Shown piece after piece: positions 23,740 through 30,467 of a DNA stretch of 33,468 nt (position 1 is the first letter of the stretch; each line of letters starts with the position of its first letter). This DNA is from Kribbella turkmenica. GTDB lineage: Bacteria; Actinomycetota; Actinomycetes; Propionibacteriales; Kribbellaceae. The stretch spans positions 1-33,468 of the forward strand of contig NZ_SMKR01000074.1 of assembly GCF_004348725.1 (NCBI RefSeq), given 5' to 3'. The notes beneath the pieces were generated by a model, which searched no databases, was not told the origin of the DNA, and worked only from the letters and a program-made list of their open reading frames with translations. A program made the position numbers and the translations under genes.

Positions 23740-24983
23740 GGACGGTGCCGGGAGCCGGGTCGCCGCCGGACGAGCGCCCGGCTCTCCGGCGTTGCGTTGC
23801 GGGTGATCTGGACGAGTTCGCGCACTCCTACTGGGGTGCGCGGGCTCTGTTGTCCCACGGCACCGACCTGCCGGCGCCGTACGACGACCTGTTCAGCCTG
23901 GAGGCCGCGGACGAGTTGCTGTCCCGTCGCGGTCTCCGGACGCCGTTCCTGCGGATCGCGAAGAACGGCGCGGTGGTCGGTGACGGGCAGTTCACCGGTT
24001 CAGCCGGGGTGGGCGCCGAGATCGCTGACCAGGTCCGCGACGACAAGGTGGCTGCGCTGTTCGCCAGCGGGCACACCGTCGTACTGCAGGCGCTGCACCG
24101 TACCTGGCCGGCCTTGGTTGACTTCGCCACGCAGTTGACCGTCGACGCCGGTCATCCGGTGCAGATCAACGCTTACATCACTCCTGCCGAATCACAGGGG
24201 TTCTCGGCGCACTACGACATACACGATGTCTTTGTGCTGCAGGTCGCGGGTGAAAAGCACTGGACCGTGCACGAGCCGGTGCATGTGGACCCACTCCGGA
24301 ACCAGCCGTGGACGGATCACTCGCAGGCGGTCGCGGCTGCTGCGCGTGACCAGGGTCCGGTGATAGACGACGTACTGCGTCCCGGTGATGCGCTCTATGT
24401 GCCGCGCGGCTTTCTGCACTCGGCCAAGGCGCTGGGTGGCGTCAGTGCGCACCTGACTGTCGGTCTGCACACCATGACTCGGTATCTCCTCGTGCAGGAG
24501 CTGGCCGCGCTGGCGGCGGACGAGGCCGAGTTGCGGACGGCCTTGCCGCTCGGCTTCGATGCGGGTGATCCTGCGCAGGTCAATGCGGTGCTGCCGGAGG
24601 TGGCTTCGCTGTTGGTCAAGCAGATCCAGTCGGCGACGCCTGAGGAGCTGGCTGACCGGCTGCGACGTCGTACTTGGTCGAGTAGCCGGCCTGCGCCGCT
24701 GTCGCCGTTGGCTCATGCGGCTGCGATCGCGTCGTTGGCGGTCGGTACTACGGTACAACGCCGGGCGGGTCTGCGGTGTCGAGTCGTCCCGGGCGATCCG
24801 GTCGTGCTTCAGTTGCCCGACCGCAGGATCACCTTCCCGGCGATCACAGCAGAGGCTGTCGCGGCGCTCTGCTCCGGCGCGGACCAGAAGGTCGGGGACC
24901 TCCCCGGCCTGGACGCCGACGACCAACTGGTCCTGGTATGCCGCCTGCTCACCGAGGCAGTCCTGGTCACGACCACCTCGTAG
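23736..24983 (+). CDS. JmjC/cupin-4 family Fe(II)/2-oxoglutarate-dependent oxygenase
   Basis: A 415-residue protein of the YcfD/ROX type. The Fe(II) facial triad is visible: His159 and Asp161 in FSAHYDIHDVFVLQVAGEKH and His228 in LYVPRGFLHSA; a 2-oxoglutarate-type Lys may lie in the same barrel. N-terminal SLEAADELLSRRGLRTPFLR and INAYITPAESQGF are typical of cupin-4 proteins. A C-terminal winged-helix-like part (about 250-415) follows. Family members hydroxylate ribosomal protein side chains (Arg, His) or peptide substrates. Start is GTG 23736, overlapping the repeat-protein stop; TTG 23733 is possible. Coupling to a repeat protein suggests that protein is its substrate (inference). Confidence 0.85.
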   Translation: MRTVPGAGSPPDERPALRRCVAGDLDEFAHSYWGARALLSHGTDLPAPYDDLFSLEAADELLSRRGLRTPFLRIAKNGAVVGDGQFTGSAGVGAEIADQVRDDKVAALFASGHTVVLQALHRTWPALVDFATQLTVDAGHPVQINAYITPAESQGFSAHYDIHDVFVLQVAGEKHWTVHEPVHVDPLRNQPWTDHSQAVAAAARDQGPVIDDVLRPGDALYVPRGFLHSAKALGGVSAHLTVGLHTMTRYLLVQELAALAADEAELRTALPLGFDAGDPAQVNAVLPEVASLLVKQIQSATPEELADRLRRRTWSSSRPAPLSPLAHAAAIASLAVGTTVQRRAGLRCRVVPGDPVVLQLPDRRITFPAITAEAVAALCSGADQKVGDLPGLDADDQLVLVCRLLTEAVLVTTTS

Positions 24984-25308
24984 CACACTTGTTGCGTCGG
25001 GCAACAATATTCACGCGACGGACGCCGCCGGCCGGTGCCCGTTCCGTCTGCGCTGTGGTTGTACAGAGTCGGCCGCGGGTGGGCGCCTGACGTCGTGCGT
25101 CTGGGTGTCCGGCCCGAGGTAGCGAACGCGCCGGCAAGAAACGCATCCCCCGGCCGGTGCAACCGCGTGGTGGGGTGGGTGCATGTCTGGGGGTGCGGCA
25201 GCGTAGGGGTGAGGATGGCATTGGCTGGTCGGTGCGGCAGCATGGTGCGGACGAGAAAGACCGTGCGGCACGTGGGCTTGCTGTGGGCTTGCGTGAACGC
25301 GGGAACGG
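24984..25308. other. 325-base gap after the JmjC gene
   Basis: Apart from the hairpin next to the JmjC stop, nothing supported is seen. A 96-codon open frame on the plus strand (25035-25325) has no ribosome-binding site and an amino-acid mix (Trp, Arg, Val, Cys rich) typical of chance GC-rich frames. The segment is unusually G-rich on the plus strand between 25155 and 25300. Confidence 0.5.
24989..25007 (+). terminator. Hairpin directly after the JmjC gene
   Basis: TTGTTGC pairs perfectly with GCAACAA around a five-base loop, beginning five bases after the stop codon. It is AT-rich for this genome and is followed by TATT. It may terminate the repeat protein-JmjC operon. Confidence 0.55.
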
Positions 25309-26220
25309 ATGGACGTGGTGGCTGAGAGGTATCGGGTAGAGACAGGCTGTGCCGCGCTGGCCGACCGGCGCGGCGACTCTTTGGTCGCAACCGCACCCCC
25401 CGCCGAACGCTGGCTCCTGATCGAGTCCCCCACGCCGTGGCCCCGCATTGCCCTCGCGTCACTCCAGTCCTCGTCCGGTGGTGAAGAGCTCGGGGCCGAG
25501 GTTGAGCGCCGGTGTCGGGAGTTGGGGTATCGGCCGGTGTTGATCCGGCGGTTCGGGCGGATCGATCGCGCGGCCCCGCGGCGCTGGGCACTCGTGGACA
25601 GCCGGCCAGGGCAGGAGTCGGTGCGGTGGGGCCAGCTGCCGTCGGACGAGCACCTCTTGGCGGTGCTCGACGGCTCGGACCCGGGCGAGCCCAGCGTCGA
25701 GCCGATCTACCTCGTGTGCACGCACGGACGCCACGACGCGTGCTGCGCCGTCCGCGGACGACCGGTGGCAGCCGCGCTGACAGCTGTCTATCCCGAGCGC
25801 ACGTGGGAGTGCAGCCACATCGGCGGTGACCGCTTCGCCGCGAACGTCGTCGTCCTGCCGTACAGCCTGTTCTACGGGCATGTCTCGGTGTCCCGAGCTG
25901 TCGAACTCGCCAAGCGCTACGACGAAGGACTCGTCGTGCCTGATCTCCTCCGCGGATCAGGCGCGTTCACGCCGCCCGTCCAGGCAGCCCAGCACTACGC
26001 CCGAGCCGCCGGCCACTCCGTGGCCATCAACACCCTCCTGCCCACCTCCGTCCATCAACTTCCCAACAACCACTGGCGCATCGACCTGTCAGCCGGCAAC
26101 GCAAGCATCAGCGTCGAGCTCTCGGCCCATCTGGACACCGTCAACGTCCGACTCACCTGCGCGGGCAGCACTCCCTCCCGGATCCGCCGCTTCCAGCTAC
26201 ACCACCTGACGACTACCTGA
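25309..26220 (+). CDS. Sucrase/ferredoxin-like (Suc_Fer-like) family protein
   Basis: A 303-residue thioredoxin-fold ferredoxin-like protein. Key segments are YLVCTHGRHDACCAVRGRPV (Cys137, Cys145, Cys146) and WECSHIGGDRFAANVVVLPY (Cys168), the family's metal/cluster-binding core, which in related proteins holds a [2Fe-2S] cluster. The preceding VLIRRFGR and the ARRWALVDSR-like strands fit the family. Physiological partner unknown; it might be an electron donor. The ATG at 25309 has only a weak purine-rich stretch upstream. The C-terminal HLTTT is encoded by an 11-bp tandem repeat that also encodes the end of the convergent gene. Confidence 0.82.
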   Translation: MDVVAERYRVETGCAALADRRGDSLVATAPPAERWLLIESPTPWPRIALASLQSSSGGEELGAEVERRCRELGYRPVLIRRFGRIDRAAPRRWALVDSRPGQESVRWGQLPSDEHLLAVLDGSDPGEPSVEPIYLVCTHGRHDACCAVRGRPVAAALTAVYPERTWECSHIGGDRFAANVVVLPYSLFYGHVSVSRAVELAKRYDEGLVVPDLLRGSGAFTPPVQAAQHYARAAGHSVAINTLLPTSVHQLPNNHWRIDLSAGNASISVELSAHLDTVNVRLTCAGSTPSRIRRFQLHHLTTT

Positions 26221-26238
26221 CGACTACCTGACGACTAC
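26206..26238 (+). repeat. Three tandem copies of an 11-bp unit at a convergent gene junction
   Basis: CTGACGACTAC is repeated exactly three times. The copies contain the stop codons of both convergent genes: the Suc_Fer-like protein ends in the first/second copy and the carbonic-anhydrase-like protein reads through the second and third. Because 11 is not a multiple of three, each copy presents a different frame. Confidence 0.95.
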
Positions 26239-26836
26239 TCGGCCTCAGGTAGGACACGGTCGTCCCGGTGGGCGCCGTAGTACGCCGACGGCGAGCCATG
26301 ATGTCGCGCATCGGCGTGCCACGAGGGACGCCGTACACGGTGCCGGGAAAGTCCAGGTCGCGCTGGATCTGCCAGAGCTCCTCGTGCCGGTCGGGCGAGA
26401 AGAGTTCGGCCGGGTCGCCGACCGCGATCCACCCGATGGGGAGGACAGCGCCAGGCTCCAGGCGCGAGTTCACCTGCAGCACGCTGTTGATCCGAAGTTC
26501 CGCGCCCGCGTCGGCGACCGAACCCGGGAACAACGCGGCGCCCGTGGCGATGAAGACCTCGTCCTCGACCGTGGCGCCGTTGACATGTGCATGGGGACCT
26601 ACCAGGACCGCGTCGCCGATCAGAGCGGGATGGTCGGCCCGGCCGCGCACCAGGGCGTTCTCCATCACCACGCTGTTCTCGCCGAGACGGACCTCACCGT
26701 TCTCCGCGGTCAGCACCGCACCGTGCAGCACTCTGCTTCCTTCAGCCAGTACGACGGCTCCACACAACACAGCCGACGGTGCGACAACAGCGGATTCGGG
26801 CACGACCGGTCGTCGGCCGCGGTGTTCGAGCAGCAT
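26213..26836 (-). CDS. Gamma-carbonic-anhydrase-like left-handed beta-helix protein
   Basis: A 207-residue hexapeptide-repeat protein. Isoleucine/valine-rich turns such as SAVVAPSAVLCGAVVLAEGS and VLVGPHAHVNGATVEDEVFI form a left-handed beta helix, and His69, His82 and His84 occupy positions like the zinc ligands of gamma-carbonic anhydrases. The C-terminal helix WQIQRDLDFPGTVYG resembles the trimer-capping helix. Some relatives are inactive scaffolds or acyltransferases, so activity is not certain. AAGGGA lies about ten bases before the ATG. The last residues are encoded by the tandem repeat shared with the convergent gene; the two genes overlap by eight bases. Confidence 0.8.
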   Translation of the reverse strand: MLLEHRGRRPVVPESAVVAPSAVLCGAVVLAEGSRVLHGAVLTAENGEVRLGENSVVMENALVRGRADHPALIGDAVLVGPHAHVNGATVEDEVFIATGAALFPGSVADAGAELRINSVLQVNSRLEPGAVLPIGWIAVGDPAELFSPDRHEELWQIQRDLDFPGTVYGVPRGTPMRDIMARRRRTTAPTGTTVSYLRPSSRQVVVR

Positions 26837-27153
26837 CGTGTGCTGTCCCTTCGTCGATCATCACCTCGTTCCCGTCAGCTTCTACCTGTTCGGTCTGCGG
26901 ATCTCCACTGCCCGGGCCCTCACGCACCCGGACGGCGGCGCCTCGACGACCGGTCCACATCAAAGGTGGGAGGTTCGGCCGCCCTGACGATCCGTGGTGG
27001 AGAACCGCGAACCAGGACAACATTAGAACACCCGTTCGACAGTCCGCAACGAACGCTGCCGCGTCAACTGTCATGTCGCAGGACATCACGATGTCCAGGA
27101 CGAAGTCGACGAGGGAATCCAGGCGTTGCTTGCACTAAGTGCCGTTATCTGAA
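26837..27153. other. 317-base gap with one IS481-like terminus
   Basis: No credible gene. At 27069-27085 there is a 17-base sequence identical to the left end of the IS481-type element at 28410, but no matching right end was found. An inverted pair AGTGT/ACACT (27153-27167) marks the beginning of the recombinase remnant. Confidence 0.45.
27069..27085 (+). repeat. Isolated IS481-type terminal sequence
   Basis: TGTCATGTCGCAGGACA is an exact 17-base copy of the start of the left terminal repeat at 28410. The similarity ends abruptly after this stretch, so it looks like a scar of an older element. Confidence 0.5.
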
Positions 27154-27553
27154 GTGTTGTCGACACTGGCACCGCCGACGCTGACGGTGAGCCAGATCGT
27201 CGCGGCGCTGGAGGCTTGCGAGCATCCGGGGACCGGTTCTTGCTGCGCTGCTGGCTGGGGCGGGGCTGCGGATCGGTTAGCTGCTCGGGCTGCGGCATGA
27301 CGACGGCGACACCGCAAGATGCCTGGCCTGGATCAACCTGAAGGCTCCGCCCCCCGGCGCGAGTAGACCACGGCCTCTCAGCGGTACGCACTCGATCACC
27401 GGCGGGATCGGGTTCGACGGACGTCAGGAATGTTTCGGCGCCTTCGACGTTCAGAAGGTGTGCGCCAAGCTTCAGGAACTCGACTACTACGGCACATACT
27501 ACGACCGCACCGCCTACCGATGCTCCGCGGAAACCGTCGCCAACCTCGCGTAG
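27154..27553 (+). pseudogene. Decayed tyrosine recombinase (phage-type integrase) fragment
   Basis: Integrase-like segments occur in three frames: TLTVSQIVAALEACEHPG in frame 1 (from 27178), DRFLL in frame 3 (27231), and ALLAGAGLRIG-stop-LLGLRHDDGDT in frame 2 (from 27245). The last matches the box I region (TGxRxxE), with the conserved Glu codon changed to TAG at 27278. At least two frameshifts and one stop show it is dead. The frame then stays open as GIGFDGRQECFGAFDVQKVC and LQELDYYGTYYDRTAYRCSA to TAG 27553; I do not recognise this tail and it may be a second fused fragment. Catalytic Arg/His/Tyr of the C-terminal half are absent. Confidence 0.6.
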
Positions 27554-27577
27554 AAGAGTTCATCGGTGACCTGCGCG

Positions 27578-27595
27578 GGTGCCCTCGAGGGCACC
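27578..27595 (+). terminator. 18-base perfect palindrome after the recombinase remnant
   Basis: GGTGCCCTCGAGGGCACC forms a seven-base stem with a TCGA loop followed by TT. It lies 25 bases after the last stop codon of the remnant and before the orphan gene. Confidence 0.5.
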
Positions 27596-27690
27596 TTCCG
27601 CACATTCGCCAGGGGCTACGCTTGGCCGAACGGCGTCCAGACCACTAGGACCGCAACTCTTCCGGCGTGAGACTGTGTATCGGGTACTGA

Positions 27691-28248
27691 ATGAGTAGTG
27701 CTGACTGGAGCATGGGTTCGACGGTCTCCTCGCACGAGAACGTCGAGCCTGGCAAGACGTTGATCGCCGACGTGGCCAGCGCTGGCGAGCTGATGCATGC
27801 CCCCCGAAGGCTACGGCTACTGGCCGGAGCGAGCAGCGTCTGTGTCCGGGACCCCGGGGGCCGGCTGATCTGGCTGGAAACCGATCGACTATCCGCGTTC
27901 ACTGACGTCGATGGCCAGGTCAGGATCGTGCACCACGAAGACGAAACCACTCTCGTGCCTCGTGACACCGGCGCCGAGGCACGGGCACTCGCGAGTCTCG
28001 ACGCGTTCCGTGCCTGGATTGACGCTCGCGGCGAGTCTGCACCCGTTCCTACCGAGCCGTACCTTGGTCGACCCTCGACCGGACTCGCGCTCAGCACCGA
28101 AGACGGGCGGTCCACCGCAATCACCCGCGACCTCGAGACAGGCATCATCCTTTTCGCCCGCGGCCGGTCGCTTCAGGGAGAGTTCGAACTGCAGGTGAGA
28201 TCAGTGGAGATCAGGGAGACGACGGCCGACGAGTTCGCGCCAGTCTGA
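27691..28248 (+). CDS. Hypothetical protein between two mobile-element remnants
   Basis: A 185-residue protein that I do not recognise. The middle is a run of alternating hydrophobic strands (RLRLLAGASSVCVRDPGGRL, IWLETDRLSAFTDVDGQVRI, VHHEDETTLVP) suggesting a beta-rich fold, followed by a helix (ARALASLDAFRAWIDARG), then TEDGRSTAITRDLETGIILF and a charged C-terminus GEFELQVRSVEIRE. No signal peptide, membrane helix or Cys pair is seen. Codon use is normal for the window (third positions mostly G/C), unlike the flanking debris. No clear Shine-Dalgarno precedes the ATG at 27691. Its isolation between a dead integrase and a deleted IS suggests cargo of a lost element or simple survival. Confidence 0.6.
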   Translation: MSSADWSMGSTVSSHENVEPGKTLIADVASAGELMHAPRRLRLLAGASSVCVRDPGGRLIWLETDRLSAFTDVDGQVRIVHHEDETTLVPRDTGAEARALASLDAFRAWIDARGESAPVPTEPYLGRPSTGLALSTEDGRSTAITRDLETGIILFARGRSLQGEFELQVRSVEIRETTADEFAPV

Positions 28249-28409
28249 ACCTCGCCTCGACTCAAGGATCCCACCAAGGTATGCCACGAATGGCACAGCT
28301 TCGTCATTGACATTGTCCACAACGCAGCCGCCCAGGTCACAAGTTCGTCCCGGAATCCGAGCTTGGAAGCACATGTTCTAGTGAAGCGCCGAGGTGCAGC
28401 CATGACGCT

Positions 28410-28863
28410 TGTCATGTCGCAGGACAACGGTGACATTTCTGATCAGGACGACAGTGACATTGCGAGGCACCAGTGCCTACCCGGACGCGTCACGCCACTG
28501 ACCGCCTGGGAGGCTACCGCGAAGGCCGAGGCTCCCTGCCCTACCCGTGAGCAGATCGCCCGCCCCGCAGCCATCGGTCCGGCACCCACCGGCCCAGGCC
28601 CGCACCGGTGCCAGCTGATCTACCCCCCGACACCGTCGTCCAGGAACTGACCAGCGCCGACGCGTTCTACCTGGACAATGTCCAACACCTGCCCGGCGCC
28701 CAGCACAGCTTCCAGCAGGTCCTCGTCATCATCGACGGCGACAACATGACCGTCACCAACTCGAAGCAAGATCCGCACCCGGTATCACCTTCGTCGGCAA
28801 CGGCAGACACCCGGAGCACAAACCGGCAAACCACGAACGTCACCGAAGTCCTGAGGCATCACA
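28410..28863 (+). mobile_element. Internally deleted IS481-type element with both terminal inverted repeats
   Basis: The 28-base left end (28410-28437) and the reverse complement of the right end (28836-28863) match at 22 positions, including CAGGAC and CGGTGAC blocks; both begin TGT. Between them only ~400 bases remain, including the C-terminal end of a transposase. A full IS481-family element is about 1.1 kb or more, so most of the transposase is missing. Target-site duplication was not identifiable. Confidence 0.6.
28608..28831 (+). pseudogene. C-terminal remnant of an IS481-type transposase
   Basis: The frame from 28608 gives LTSADAFYLDNVQHLPGAQH and SFQQVLVIIDGDNMTVTNS, the terminal beta-rich part of IS481-type transposases. 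It then breaks, and the family's C-terminal stretch PGITFVGNGRHPEHKPAN continues one frame over (from 28778). The DDE catalytic core is missing. The fragment ends just inside the right terminal repeat, the normal position of a transposase C-terminus. Confidence 0.6.
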
Positions 28864-29016
28864 CGCTGCCTCGTCAACCACCGGGCAGCGCCGGCGATGC
28901 GTACCCCGCGCCCGCGGACCTTGCGAGATTCTTGTAGCTAGCGTGTCGGATCTGGGGTGGGGCGTTCGTTGGAGGGGTGAGTGGCCGGGAGACGGCCCGG
29001 GGTGAAAGGGGATGCG

Positions 29017-29373
29017 ATGACGAAATACCTGATCTCGTTCGAGAAGGGGGCTATGGACCACATCCCCGAGGCGGAGCTCGGGGAGGTGGGGAAGGCGGCG
29101 CGCGCGGTGTGCCGGGAGGCCGAGGACGCAGGGGTGTTCGTGTTCGCGGGCGGGCTGAGCTACGACGACGGCGACGTGGAGTACGCCGGGGTCGCCGTGG
29201 ACGGGATGGTGACCGACGGGCCGTACCCGGAGAGCAAGGAACTCGTGGGCGGCGTGGCGATCGTCGACGTACCCACGCGGGAGGCGGCGCTCCAGTGGGC
29301 CGCGAAGTTCGCGGCCGCCTGCCGGTGCACGCAGGACGTCCGCAAGTTCATGGACGACCCGGAGTCGGTCTGA
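29017..29373 (+). CDS. YciI-family (YCII/DGPF domain) protein
   Basis: A 118-residue protein, MTKYLISFEKGAMDHIPEAE, with the family's VFAGGLSYDDGDVEYAGVAV region and the hallmark TDGPYPESKELVGGVAIVDV, followed by a helix with FAAACRCTQDVRKF. Proteins of this fold (dimeric alpha-beta barrels related to muconolactone isomerase) are of unknown activity and often neighbour ECF sigma-factor genes; none is seen here. GGTGAAAGGGG precedes the ATG at 29017, deciding the start. It lies just beyond the IS remnant. Confidence 0.85.
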   Translation: MTKYLISFEKGAMDHIPEAELGEVGKAARAVCREAEDAGVFVFAGGLSYDDGDVEYAGVAVDGMVTDGPYPESKELVGGVAIVDVPTREAALQWAAKFAAACRCTQDVRKFMDDPESV

Positions 29374-29450
29374 CGTCCTGGACGGCTTTAAGACTTTCTG
29401 AAGCCTGGCGCCAAACCTGTCTGAAGACTCCCGCGGATCCTCGTCACCAG

Positions 29451-29468
29451 GCGGTCCACGCGGACCGC
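29451..29468 (+). promoter_or_regulatory. Hairpin just before the small acidic protein gene
   Basis: GCGGTCC pairs perfectly with GGACCGC around a four-base loop; the helix ends 23 bases before the ATG at 29492, next to the ribosome-binding site. It could terminate the YciI transcript or modulate translation of the following operon. Confidence 0.4.
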
Positions 29469-29491
29469 GTGGAACCGAGGGGGAGAACAGG

Positions 29492-29641
29492 ATGGGTGAC
29501 GAGGTACGCGACGACACCCCGGTCGAGACGGGGAACTACCCGCTGCCGGAGGACGGAGCACAGGACCAGGTCGAGCAGACCCGGCTCCCGCAGTACGACG
29601 AGGACCTGGTGGACGGCGCGACGCTGGAGTCCGAGTCATGA
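29492..29641 (+). CDS. Small acidic protein (49 residues) coupled to the CHAP-domain gene
   Basis: The frame begins MGDEVRDDTPVETGNYPLPE, continues DGAQDQVEQTRLPQYDEDLV and ends DGATLESES. It is strongly acidic, lacks Cys, His and Lys, and has no hydrophobic segment, so it is likely a soluble, largely disordered protein. GAGGGGGAG lies a suitable distance before the ATG. The stop codon overlaps the ATG of the CHAP gene (ATGA), which argues that it is truly translated. I do not recognise a family; a role as inhibitor, chaperone or partner of the downstream hydrolase is speculation. Confidence 0.6.
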   Translation: MGDEVRDDTPVETGNYPLPEDGAQDQVEQTRLPQYDEDLVDGATLESES

Positions 29642-30411
29642 GCGGCACGGTGCGGGACCTGCTCACCTGGGCGGCCGCGCAGGTGCGGACGATGGAGAAG
29701 CCGCTCGGGTCGAACAAGAACCCGTACGCCGCCAAGGCCGGGCACGCGAACGGACAGGCCTGGTGCGCGACGTTCCTGGTCGCGGGGTGGAAGGTCAACA
29801 AGGTGCCGCTGGTGCCGGGGACGAACAGCGCGTTCACCCCGACCATGCAGAACGGGTTCAAGAACGCGGGCCGGCTGTTCAACAGTCCGCGGGCCGGCGA
29901 CGTCGGCTTCCTGTTCGACCGGGACCTGGGCAGGATCGCGCACGTCTTCTTCGTCGAGCGGGTCGAGGGCGACTTCGTGAAGACGATCGAGGGCAACACC
30001 AACCTCGACGGCAGCAGGACCGGCATCGGGGTGTTCCGGCACAGCCGTCGCTGGACCGGCGGCACCACGATGATCCGCGGCTTCGGCCGGCCGAACTACA
30101 AGGCGGGCGGTACGGCGCCGCCGACGGTGTCGACGGCCGCGATCGTGAGCGCTGCCCGCAAGGACCCGCCGGGTCCGGACGGTGCGACGTCGCACCCGGC
30201 CGCGGTGCGGATCGTCGAGGCGGCGCTGGTGGCCGAGGGGCTGCTGTCTCCGGCGTTCGCCAAGGACGGTTCGTTCGGCACGGTCACGATCAAGGCCTAC
30301 GGGCAGTGGCAGCGCAAGCTCGGCTTCACCGGCGCTGACGCGGACGGCATTCCCGGCCGGGAGTCGCTGACCAAGCTCGGCCTGCGGCACGGCTTCAAGG
30401 TCGTGGCGTAA
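29638..30411 (+). CDS. CHAP-domain amidase/endopeptidase with a peptidoglycan-binding domain
   Basis: A 257-residue protein. The CHAP-like domain (about 1-150) has the nucleophile Cys43 in NGQAWCATF, His102 in RIAHVFFVE and a polar third residue in TIEGNT (Glu118/Asn120). The C-terminal segment GSFGTVTIKAYGQWQRKLGF followed by TGADADGIPGRESLTKLG is a PG_binding_1-like repeat. The fold implies cleavage of peptidoglycan cross-bridges or stem peptides. No signal peptide or membrane helix is seen, as for phage endolysins or proteins exported by other means. It is coupled to a 49-residue acidic protein gene. Confidence 0.83.
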   Translation: MSGTVRDLLTWAAAQVRTMEKPLGSNKNPYAAKAGHANGQAWCATFLVAGWKVNKVPLVPGTNSAFTPTMQNGFKNAGRLFNSPRAGDVGFLFDRDLGRIAHVFFVERVEGDFVKTIEGNTNLDGSRTGIGVFRHSRRWTGGTTMIRGFGRPNYKAGGTAPPTVSTAAIVSAARKDPPGPDGATSHPAAVRIVEAALVAEGLLSPAFAKDGSFGTVTIKAYGQWQRKLGFTGADADGIPGRESLTKLGLRHGFKVVA

Positions 30412-30467
30412 GCACTTCGCCGACGGGTCGCGGTGACTGTCAGGGTTACCGCGGCCCGCGTCCGATC

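Noticed and set aside
22820..23740. CRISPR-like array from the dense repeats
   Set aside because: The repeats are coding microsatellites without unique spacers of constant length, and no cas genes are present.
23346..23858. Minus-strand Pro/Ala/Ser-rich ORF antisense to the repeat protein
   Set aside because: It is the mirror image of the D/G/A repeat; the plus-strand frame has the ribosome-binding site and the coupled downstream gene.
25035..25325. 96-codon plus-strand ORF between the JmjC and Suc_Fer-like genes
   Set aside because: Composition and lack of a ribosome-binding site indicate a chance GC-rich frame.
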